A DNA stretch of 64,000 nucleotides from Lachnospiraceae bacterium (GTDB taxonomy: Bacteria; Bacillota; Clostridia; Lachnospirales; Lachnospiraceae): assembly GCA_024683645.1 (NCBI GenBank), contig JAIKYA010000075.1, positions 41,008 through 105,007 of the forward strand. Direction: 5' to 3'. The notes beneath the pieces are model-generated. The model was not told the origin of the DNA and did no database searches. It saw nothing but the letters and a program-made list of their open reading frames with translations. Below, piece after piece: positions 19,937 through 28,276 of the stretch (the first letter of the stretch is position 1; the number at the start of each line of letters is the position of its first letter). Made by a program: the position numbers and the translations under genes.

Positions 19937-19981
19937 TACATTTTGTTAAAAAATCTAATAAAATACTACATTTTGTGGCCA

Positions 19982-20707
19982 TCATATCCCGCCGCGTTTT
20001 TTCAGACGCTGTCTTTCAACTTCAAAAATAAATCTCACGAATTCCTCCCTGGCTTCCTGCTTCATATCGACAAACTGCATGCGGTGATCAAACATATCCC
20101 TTACATCCGCATGTTTTTCACTCTTTATTATCTTGCCGAGAAAAACATAATTCTTCTTTTCCCCTGAAGGAGTTGTGGCTATCATATGTGTTATCACCAT
20201 TCCTGCTTCGGGAAGCTGTCTTCCTGAAACAAATCTGACACCCCCGCCGCTTATATCGACGGTAGTGCCTTTTTCAAAGCCGTCCATGGTAAGCAGTGTA
20301 CCGTTTTTTGTAGCTTCCTTAAAGGCCATGGCATTTTCCGCAGTCAGCAGGAGATACCTTACATCAAGGTTTGCATCAAGTCTGAAAAACTTACGCCGTT
20401 CATACTTTTCAAGCTCGCCCGTCAGGCGCATTTCCACTACCCTGAATTTGCCGTCTGTTACATTTCTGACAACGGTAACGGGAGCGGTATATATCTTGTT
20501 CAGAAAGAAATACGCATTAAAACGTTCCCCCGAATGCAGCGGGATCATCCTCGACTGCTGCGTGGGATTGGTTATACGGAATACTGATCCTTCCAGGGAA
20601 TCATGTACCGAACACATATACTTTTTGTCCATGGCCTCAGGCTGGTCCAGCGTGATCGGATTCTTGATCAGTTCCACCGGTATGCCGGGCTTTATGACTT
20701 TTTCCAT
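19982..20707 (-). CDS. YcgR-like PilZ-domain protein
   Basis: PilZ signature YERRKFFRLDANLDVRYLL...GTTVDISGGGVRFVS (RxxxR and DxSxxG) preceded by a YcgR_N-like region. Confidence 0.82.
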   Translation of the reverse strand: MEKVIKPGIPVELIKNPITLDQPEAMDKKYMCSVHDSLEGSVFRITNPTQQSRMIPLHSGERFNAYFFLNKIYTAPVTVVRNVTDGKFRVVEMRLTGELEKYERRKFFRLDANLDVRYLLLTAENAMAFKEATKNGTLLTMDGFEKGTTVDISGGGVRFVSGRQLPEAGMVITHMIATTPSGEKKNYVFLGKIIKSEKHADVRDMFDHRMQFVDMKQEAREEFVRFIFEVERQRLKKRGGI

Positions 20708-20980
20708 TTACATGATATCTCCGTACTGGTTCATATTGCCTACCGTTGTCTGGAATTTTCTCTCCAGCTCCACACTGCGCTCACTGGCAAGATCCATATA
20801 TCTGATAAATACAGACTCCACACTCTCTCCGCTCTCCGCCGCTATCTCTTCCATCACCGGCTTAAGCTGCTGAAGCTGGTATCCTACTCTTGTATTCTGT
20901 CCGTCCACATCTTTAAGTGCCTGATCCGCAAAAGCATTTATCCTTTCCAGAAAGGCTGCATCTTCCTTAGTCATCCTCAT
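20708..20980 (-). CDS. Hypothetical protein, 90 aa
   Basis: Packed between pepP (4-bp overlap) and the PilZ gene (abutting). Confidence 0.65.
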   Translation of the reverse strand: MRMTKEDAAFLERINAFADQALKDVDGQNTRVGYQLQQLKPVMEEIAAESGESVESVFIRYMDLASERSVELERKFQTTVGNMNQYGDIM

Positions 20981-22773
20981 ACCTCCCGTGTAACATTTTC
21001 AAGCCATATTTTTTCTTCTTCATTCATAAAGGGTGAGAGTTTTTCCCTGACAGCCCTGTGATATTCATTAAGCTGCCTTCTCTCTTTGTCCTCAAGATAA
21101 GCCGTATCTATGCCGTCCAGATCTATCGGAACATAAGTCAGCGGTTCAAAACTGAGAAACTCACCGTCCGCATTTTTCATGCTGCTTACACAGAGCAGTA
21201 TATTCTCGGTTCTGATACCGTACTTACCCTCTATATATACTCCGGGTTCATCGGAGATCACGACTCCGGCTTCCATTTCTGCCTCTTTAACATTACGAAG
21301 ACATTTGGGTCTTATACTCTGCGGTCCTTCGTGTACATTAAGCATATATCCCACGCCGTGTCCCGTTCCGCATTTATAATCTGTCCCCAGCTCCCACAGG
21401 GGTTTTCTTGCGATCACATCAAGATTTCTGCCTGTGACGCCTTTTAAGAATATCACATTCTGAAGTGCGAGCGTACCCGCACATACTTTAGTAAAATGCT
21501 TCTTAAGTTCGGCAGATGCCCCCACGGGTATCAGTGTCCTGGTAACATCCGTTGTACCGCCCGTATACTGTCCCCCGCTGTCTACCAGGTATACTTCATC
21601 CTCGGCTGTAACGGCGCAGTTATCTTTCTCCGCTTCATAATGCATCATTGCCGCATTTGCTCCGCAGGCACTGATGGTAGTAAATGAGAGATCATAGCAT
21701 TCATCATCTTCAAGACGCATCTTATCCAGCTTCATCGCAGCTTCATATTCGCTGATCCCTGCCTTTAATCCCTCTTCTTTCATGTATTTCAAAAATCTGG
21801 TAAGTATCAGAGAATCTTTAAGATAAACCCTTCTTATGTTCTCACACTCTGTCCTGTTTTTGACAGCCTTAAAACCTGCTGACGGATTCCTTTCAAATAC
21901 CGGGACCGCCCCCTGTTTTTCAAGCAGGCGCAGGAGCAGATAATTTGTGTATGCCGGATCCACGAGTACACGGCCGGCTCCCACGTCATTCAGATCACCG
22001 TAAAAATCATGATACGAAAGAAGTACTATGCCTTTGTCTTCGGCATAACTGATCAGTTCATCCGTTACGGATTCCTCTTTTACATACAGTCTTACTTCCT
22101 TTTCACTTATAACTGTATAAGCATAGCATACGGGATTGTATCTTATATCGCCGCCTCTTATGTTAAAAAGCCACATCTGATCATCAAGAGCCGATATTAT
22201 ATGCGTACCGCAGCCCGTCTCTTTCATCTTTTTGCGGATCCTGCATAGCTTTGCCTCATATTCCTCGCCGTATAAAGCACTGGGCAGTATCCATATCTTC
22301 TCACTGCTGTCTGCGGGTCTGTCCTTCCATACCTCATCTGCCGGGTCCGCTCCCGCCAGCAGGAAAGCTCCCTTTTCTTTCAGTATATCCCTTATCTCCG
22401 CACCGGTTGCAGCTCCCATGAGTTTACCGTTGAACATGAGCACATCACCTTCCAGAATATGCTCTTTCAGAAAATCATTCAGCTCGGGAACTCCTTCCAT
22501 TCCCATACGCATAAGTACCGTGCCGCTGCCTTCAAGTTCTTTTGCTGCCTGCACAAAATACCTTCCGTCAGTCCACAGCCAGGCTCCTTCCGGTCCTATC
22601 AGCAGGTCTCCGTTTGAACCCGTAAAACCAGAGAGAAATTCCCTGATCTTATAATGATCGCTTATATATTCCGAACCATGCGGATCCGAGGTGGTACACA
22701 GATACCAGTTCGCATCATTCTTATCAAGTCCTTTTCTTAATGCTTCTATCCTGTCAGCAAATATATTACTCAT
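20977..22773 (-). CDS. M24 family Xaa-Pro aminopeptidase
   Basis: MSNIFADRIEALRKGL...VDSGGQYTGGTTDVTRTL...GTGHGVGYMLNVHEGPQSIRP...EPGVYIEGKYGIRTEN; track start 22806 is probably too long. Confidence 0.93.
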   Translation of the reverse strand: MSNIFADRIEALRKGLDKNDANWYLCTTSDPHGSEYISDHYKIREFLSGFTGSNGDLLIGPEGAWLWTDGRYFVQAAKELEGSGTVLMRMGMEGVPELNDFLKEHILEGDVLMFNGKLMGAATGAEIRDILKEKGAFLLAGADPADEVWKDRPADSSEKIWILPSALYGEEYEAKLCRIRKKMKETGCGTHIISALDDQMWLFNIRGGDIRYNPVCYAYTVISEKEVRLYVKEESVTDELISYAEDKGIVLLSYHDFYGDLNDVGAGRVLVDPAYTNYLLLRLLEKQGAVPVFERNPSAGFKAVKNRTECENIRRVYLKDSLILTRFLKYMKEEGLKAGISEYEAAMKLDKMRLEDDECYDLSFTTISACGANAAMMHYEAEKDNCAVTAEDEVYLVDSGGQYTGGTTDVTRTLIPVGASAELKKHFTKVCAGTLALQNVIFLKGVTGRNLDVIARKPLWELGTDYKCGTGHGVGYMLNVHEGPQSIRPKCLRNVKEAEMEAGVVISDEPGVYIEGKYGIRTENILLCVSSMKNADGEFLSFEPLTYVPIDLDGIDTAYLEDKERRQLNEYHRAVREKLSPFMNEEEKIWLENVTREV

Positions 22774-22777
22774 CTTT

Positions 22778-23440
22778 TTAGTTCTCCGATGCAGCTTCTT
22801 TGGCAAAATCCGCCGTTGCGGATGCCCCGACTCTTTCGCAGCCGAGTTCCAGAAATTCCCTGAGGGCAGAAAGAGTCCTGATCCCTCCCGCGGCTTTCAT
22901 CTTAACACCCGGATCGATATTGGCCTTAAACAGCCTGATATCATCCGCAGTTGCGCCAGCTGTGCCGAAACCCGTAGACGTTTTGATATAGTCGGCTCCG
23001 CAGTCACTGACTATGCGGCATATGCGCTTTTTCTCATCTTCATTGAGATAGCAGGTCTCAACTATCACTTTAAGTATGAGCCCTCTGCAGGCTGCTCTGA
23101 CGGCTTTTATCTCTTCCGCAACATAGTCATCTTCGCCGGCTTTAAGCCTTCCCACATTTATCACCATATCTATCTCATCGGCACCGTTCTTGACTGCATC
23201 GGCAGTTTCAAAAAGCTTGACCGCAGTAGTCATATAGCCCAGCGGAAAACCGATGACCGTACATATCTTAAGCCTGTCACCATAATCTCTTTTTACATCC
23301 GCAACATACGCAGGCGGTATGCATACGGAAGCTGTATTATACACAAGCGCCTCATCACAAAGCTTTTTAATGTCATCGTAGCTTGCAAACGCCTTCAGCT
23401 GCGTATGATCGATATGTGTAAGCATCTCTTTGATATCCAT
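22778..23440 (-). CDS. deoC: Deoxyribose-phosphate aldolase
   Basis: MDIKEMLTHIDHTQLKAFASYDDIKKLCDEA...KVIVETCYLNEDEKKRICRI...DYIKTSTGFGTAGAT; ATG at 23440 preferred. Confidence 0.95.
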   Translation of the reverse strand: MDIKEMLTHIDHTQLKAFASYDDIKKLCDEALVYNTASVCIPPAYVADVKRDYGDRLKICTVIGFPLGYMTTAVKLFETADAVKNGADEIDMVINVGRLKAGEDDYVAEEIKAVRAACRGLILKVIVETCYLNEDEKKRICRIVSDCGADYIKTSTGFGTAGATADDIRLFKANIDPGVKMKAAGGIRTLSALREFLELGCERVGASATADFAKEAASEN

Positions 23441-23441
23441 C

Positions 23442-24323
23442 TCATTCCTCCACAAAAAAGTGTATGTCATCCCCGCCGGTCTGTCTTAAATGATACATTG
23501 CCATCTTAAGCTTGGAGTAGAGTGTTTCAAAATCCGTTCCGTTCCACGGAGCCTTTACCCCGCTTAAAGACACCGTAAGCCTCATCCCGCCGGCACTGGC
23601 TTCGTTCGCCTTTACCATAACATCATTTTTCAGTTCCTCACAGAAACTCAATATCTCCTCATCGGAAAGTTCAAAAGGCATATATACCAGAAAGCCGCCG
23701 TCATCGGTACGTCCCAGCATGCTGTCCGGAACCTTCTTGTTCTTAAGTACATTTGCGATGCTCATTACCACACCGTCGGCATTGCTGTAGCCGTTGAGCT
23801 TTTTAAACTCTTTAAAACCGTCAATGCCTATATACATCATCACGGCATTCTTATCCGAGAACTTAAGCCTCTTGTTTATCTCCTGTGAAAGATAATCATT
23901 TTTCCACAGATCCGTCAGTATATCCCTCTTGTTCCCGAGCAGTATGCTCTTTCGCATATCCTCCATCTGGAGGACTTTCTCGATACGTCCGAGCATCGAC
24001 TGCGCTTCAAAGGGCTTGGTTATGAAATCAAGGGCGCCCATCTGTATGCCCTTGACTTCACTGTCATGTTCATTGTCTGCGGTCAGAAAGATTACCGGAA
24101 TATTAGCCGTTTTGGGATTCAGCTTTATCTGTTCCACAGTCTCATATCCATCCATCTCCGGCATGAATATATCCATGAGTATCAGATCCGGTCTGTTTTT
24201 CTTCAGAAAATTCAGCGCCTGTTTCCCGCTTTTCGCCATGGAAAGATGATAAAAAGGCTGCAGTACTTCTGCAGCACTTTTCAGATTCGTGGTATTATCA
24301 TCCACCATGAGAATATGCTTCAT
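23442..24323 (-). CDS. Response regulator with REC domain and degenerate GGDEF-like output domain
   Basis: REC: ILMVDDNTTNLKSAAEVL...DLILMDIFMPEMDGYETV...ITKPF; the output domain has GRTDDGGFLVY at the GGDEF position. Confidence 0.82.
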   Translation of the reverse strand: MKHILMVDDNTTNLKSAAEVLQPFYHLSMAKSGKQALNFLKKNRPDLILMDIFMPEMDGYETVEQIKLNPKTANIPVIFLTADNEHDSEVKGIQMGALDFITKPFEAQSMLGRIEKVLQMEDMRKSILLGNKRDILTDLWKNDYLSQEINKRLKFSDKNAVMMYIGIDGFKEFKKLNGYSNADGVVMSIANVLKNKKVPDSMLGRTDDGGFLVYMPFELSDEEILSFCEELKNDVMVKANEASAGGMRLTVSLSGVKAPWNGTDFETLYSKLKMAMYHLRQTGGDDIHFFVEE

Positions 24324-24340
24324 ATACCCCCCTTAAATCT

Positions 24341-25846
24341 TCAGTTCAGGAATTCCCGCACCTTCTCTTTCATCTCATCAGTATCACAGACTGTATCATG
24401 AAGCACTGCGGCATTTTTAAGTTCCGTGATGGCCGCCGGCAGGTTTACTTTAGATATCTCATGCAGTCTGTCCGTAAGCTCCTCACCCTGTGCATCTGCT
24501 CCGAGAGCTTTCAGCACGGCCTCCGGAAACTTGTACGGACTGGCGGTTGATGCTATGACACACTTTCTCGTATCACCGCTCTCAGCTCCGTATTTCTCAT
24601 AAACAGCTGCTGCAACAGCAGTATGCGGATCTATCACATAGGAATCCTCTTCGTATATCTTTTTTATTGCTGCCGCACAGGCTTCTTCGTCAGCAAAGCC
24701 CGCAGAAAAATCTTTAAGCTTTCCTCTCATGCTCTCATCTATCTCATAACTTCCGTCCCTTACAAGACTCTTCATCAGGGCTGCGCACTTAAAGTCGTCT
24801 TCACCGCAGATAAGATAGATAAGTCTTTCAAGATTGCTGGAGATAAGTATGTCCATGGAAGGAGAACTGGTAAGCATGAATTCTCTCTTTTCCGTAAACT
24901 CACCCTTATCATCCATCTCATGCAGTTTATCGTAGGTACCGCTCTTAAAGAAGTCGGTCAGTACCCTGTTCTTGTTCGAGGCACAGACAAGTCTGCCTAC
25001 CGGCACTCCAAGCTGCTTTGCAAAATAAGCTGCAAGTATGTTCCCGAAATTCCCTGTCGGAACACAGATATTTATCTCTTCTCCGTCTGCGATCACAGCT
25101 TCCTTTAACAGCTTTGTATATGCATAAACATAATAGACAATCTGAGGTATAAGCCTGCCTATGTTGATAGAGTTTGCAGATGAGAAAACATAGCCTCTGT
25201 TTTTGAGCTCATCCCTAAGCTCCTTATCGTTGAACATGGCCTTAACGCCGTTCTGTGCATCATCAAAGTTTCCTCTGATCCCAACAACACGCACGTTTCC
25301 GCCCTTCTGTGTCACCATCTGCTTTTCCTGTATCTTTGATACACCATCCTTGGGATAAAACACCATTATACGTGTTCCCGGTACGTCCGCAAAGCCGGCC
25401 AGCGCAGCCTTTCCGGTATCCCCGCTGGTTGCGGTCAGTATGACTATCTCTTCCTTCAGCTCGTTCTTCTTTGCTGCTGTGGTCATAAGGTAAGGAAGTA
25501 TGGAGAGCGCCATATCTTTAAAAGCTATGGTCGGTCCGTGGAAGAGTTCAAGATAACAGGCGTTTCCCTCTCTGTGCAGGACCACCTTATCCTCGGTATC
25601 GAATTTATCGTCATAAGCATGATCTATGCAGTATTTAAGCTCTTCCTCGGTATAGTCCGTAAGATAGAGTTTCATCACTTCATAAGCAACTGCCCTGTAA
25701 TCCATCTCTGCCAGTTCTTTAAGGCTTTTGTCAAGAACCGGGAGTTTTTCCGGCATAAATAGTCCGCCGTCATCGGAAAGTCCTTTAAGTATCGCTTCAG
25801 AGGCGGTATACCTTAGCGCATTGTTTCTGGTACTTTTATAATACAT
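24341..25846 (-). CDS. thrC: Threonine synthase
   Basis: MYYKSTRNNALRYTASEAILKGLSDDGGLFMPE...GPTIAFKDMALSILP...TSGDTGKAALAGF. Confidence 0.95.
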   Translation of the reverse strand: MYYKSTRNNALRYTASEAILKGLSDDGGLFMPEKLPVLDKSLKELAEMDYRAVAYEVMKLYLTDYTEEELKYCIDHAYDDKFDTEDKVVLHREGNACYLELFHGPTIAFKDMALSILPYLMTTAAKKNELKEEIVILTATSGDTGKAALAGFADVPGTRIMVFYPKDGVSKIQEKQMVTQKGGNVRVVGIRGNFDDAQNGVKAMFNDKELRDELKNRGYVFSSANSINIGRLIPQIVYYVYAYTKLLKEAVIADGEEINICVPTGNFGNILAAYFAKQLGVPVGRLVCASNKNRVLTDFFKSGTYDKLHEMDDKGEFTEKREFMLTSSPSMDILISSNLERLIYLICGEDDFKCAALMKSLVRDGSYEIDESMRGKLKDFSAGFADEEACAAAIKKIYEEDSYVIDPHTAVAAAVYEKYGAESGDTRKCVIASTASPYKFPEAVLKALGADAQGEELTDRLHEISKVNLPAAITELKNAAVLHDTVCDTDEMKEKVREFLN

Positions 25847-25880
25847 ATCTTCAACCTCTCATTCATGGAAATCGCAGTAT

Positions 25881-25909
25881 ATTTTACCACAATGGCGTGT
25901 TTTCATCAA
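25881..25909 (-). promoter_or_regulatory. thrC promoter TTGATG-17-TAAAAT (extended -10 TGG)
   Basis: Minus strand TTGATG (25909-25904), 17 nt, TGgTAAAAT (-10 at 25886-25881). Confidence 0.65.
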
Positions 25910-25910
25910 G

Positions 25911-27380
25911 TTATTCGCCATCCCGCTCCATGGAGAAACTCTCCATAGGATAATTTTTCAGATTATCGAGTATGCTCCTCTTATCTGCTTTATTTAAGAG
26001 GGCTTGGCGGGCTTTTAATATCTCTTTTTCGGTTCTGTGCTTTGAAGGTCCGCCTACACAGCCGCCTGTGCATGCCATGCCTTCGATAAAGTCTTCCGGC
26101 AGCTTTCCTGCTTTTAAGAGCATCAGGGCTTTTTTACATTCTTCCCCGCCGGCACATTTAAGGAGTTTCATCTCATCCGTATCTTCTCCGCGCTCTCTCA
26201 TGCATTCCATGACTGCGGCGGCAACTCCCCCGCTGGATGCAAAGCCCTTACCCCAGGCCGATGCCTCCTGATAGCTTTCTTCCGCAGGCTCAAACTCTAC
26301 ATCCCTTGATCTCATCAGCGCTCTCAGTTCACCGTAAGTGATGGAGTAATCGGCATTGTTCTTTACCTCCTTATCACGTGTCTCGGCCTTTTTTGCTATG
26401 CATGGGCCGACGAATACGGTAATACAGCCGGGATGTGTTGCTTTAAGATAACGTGATACCGCACACATGGGCGATACCACATTTGACATGTTCTCTCTGT
26501 AAATCTCGGGATAGAAGATCTTCAGCATGTTTATGAACGCCGGACAGCAGGAGGTTGTCTTCTTTCTGCCCTCTTTTTTCGCTTCACTCCATTCCCTTGC
26601 TTCATATGCTGCAGTCATATCGGCACCGAGGCCCACCTCCATCATATCCGCAAACCCTATCTTTTTAAGCGCATTCCTTACCGAAGCCATCGATACACTT
26701 TCACCGAACTGGCCTTCCGTAGCAGGTGCGCACATGGCTATGACTTCACTCCCTTTAAGTATCTCCTTTATGATATGCACGAGATATGTCTTGGAGCCTA
26801 TCGCTCCGAAGGGACAGTTATGTATGCACTGTCCGCACTGTACACACTTGCTCTCATCGATCCTGCAGAAACCGTATTCATCATAGGATATCGCCCCAAC
26901 CGGGCATGAACGCTTACAGGGTCTCTCCAGATGTACTATTGCCTGGTAAGGACAAGCATCGGCACACATACCGCACTCCCTGCATTTGGCAGGATCTATA
27001 TGCATGCGCATATCTCCCGGGCTTATAGCTCCGAACTTGCAGGTATTGATGCAGGCTTTCCCCAGACAGAAACGGCAGTTGTCAGTGACCGAATATGCCG
27101 ATATGGGGCAGTCATCGCAGGCTGCCTCTATCACCTGTACTATATTCTCCGAATCCGGATTGTTTATCGGATTCTCACCGCAGGCAAGTCTGATACGCTG
27201 TCTTACGATCTCTCTTTCCTTGTAGATGCAGCACCTGTAGGTGGGCCTGGGCCCGGGTATCACTTCGTAAACAAGCTTTTCCCTGTTCTCTTCATTCAGT
27301 TTTCCTTCCCATGCCAGTCTGCAGATATATTCAATAACATTGTGTTTTAAGCCGACTATTCCGTAATCTTTTGTAATCAT
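25911..27380 (-). CDS. [FeFe] hydrogenase (monomeric, group B-like) with N-terminal Fe-S clusters
   Basis: H-cluster motifs TTSCCPAFINM, FVGPCIAKKAE, MACTGGCVGGPS; N-terminal CRECGMCADACP and CVQCGQCIHNCP. Confidence 0.88.
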   Translation of the reverse strand: MITKDYGIVGLKHNVIEYICRLAWEGKLNEENREKLVYEVIPGPRPTYRCCIYKEREIVRQRIRLACGENPINNPDSENIVQVIEAACDDCPISAYSVTDNCRFCLGKACINTCKFGAISPGDMRMHIDPAKCRECGMCADACPYQAIVHLERPCKRSCPVGAISYDEYGFCRIDESKCVQCGQCIHNCPFGAIGSKTYLVHIIKEILKGSEVIAMCAPATEGQFGESVSMASVRNALKKIGFADMMEVGLGADMTAAYEAREWSEAKKEGRKKTTSCCPAFINMLKIFYPEIYRENMSNVVSPMCAVSRYLKATHPGCITVFVGPCIAKKAETRDKEVKNNADYSITYGELRALMRSRDVEFEPAEESYQEASAWGKGFASSGGVAAAVMECMRERGEDTDEMKLLKCAGGEECKKALMLLKAGKLPEDFIEGMACTGGCVGGPSKHRTEKEILKARQALLNKADKRSILDNLKNYPMESFSMERDGE

Positions 27381-28276
27381 CTAAAGCTCTCCGTATCCCA
27401 TGGACATTCATCAGGTTTTATCCAGCATGTTTCTTTCTCCCGCTTAAACCATGTGATCTGTCTTTTAGCAAAATGTCTCGTATCCCGTTTCAGTATATAT
27501 ACAGCCTCTTCCAGAGAACACTCTCCCTCAAGATACGCATATATCTCCTTATATCCCAGTCCCTGCATCGATACAGCATTTCTCGGCACATATTCCCTGA
27601 GCCGTCTTACTTCATCAACCAGCCCATCTTCGATCATCCTTTCGACACGCCTGTCTATGCGCTCATACATGAGCGGCCGTTCGTCATAAAGGATATAGAA
27701 TCCTGCATCATAAGCGGCTTTCTTCCGTCTTTGTTCCTCATTGTGTTCCGATATCCGGCCGCCGGTCTCTTTATGATACTCAAGTGCCCTTATAACACGT
27801 TTTATATTATTCGGATGTATGGCTTCACAGGATGCGGGATCCACCGCCTTAAGCATTTCGAAAAGGATCTCTCCGCCCTTTTCCTTATACAGTTCTTCGA
27901 GCTCCCTGCGGTAGCTCATATCGGTATCTTCTTCGGTAAAATCTATATCATACAGGACCGACTGTATATAAAAGCCCGTCCCGCCGCAGATTATCGGTAT
28001 CCTGCCTCTTTCCGATATTTCTCTGATGGCTTTCTTACAAAGTTTCTGAAAGATGTGTATATTGAATTCTTCCGTAGGCTCCATTATGTCTATAAGGTGA
28101 TGCGGGATCCCCTGCATCTCTTCGGCAGTCACTTTGGCCGTTCCTATATTCATGCCTCTGTACACCTGCATGGAATCCGCAGATATCACTTCTCCGCCGA
28201 TCTTCTTTGCCAGACGCACGGCAGCTGCCGATTTTCCGCTTGCGGTCGGTCCCGCGATTATATATATCTTTTGCAT
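27377..28276 (-). CDS. miaA: tRNA dimethylallyltransferase
   Basis: IIAGPTASGKSAAAVRLAKKIGGEVISADSMQVYRGMNIGTAK; mutL neighbour. Confidence 0.96.
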   Translation of the reverse strand: MQKIYIIAGPTASGKSAAAVRLAKKIGGEVISADSMQVYRGMNIGTAKVTAEEMQGIPHHLIDIMEPTEEFNIHIFQKLCKKAIREISERGRIPIICGGTGFYIQSVLYDIDFTEEDTDMSYRRELEELYKEKGGEILFEMLKAVDPASCEAIHPNNIKRVIRALEYHKETGGRISEHNEEQRRKKAAYDAGFYILYDERPLMYERIDRRVERMIEDGLVDEVRRLREYVPRNAVSMQGLGYKEIYAYLEGECSLEEAVYILKRDTRHFAKRQITWFKREKETCWIKPDECPWDTESFR

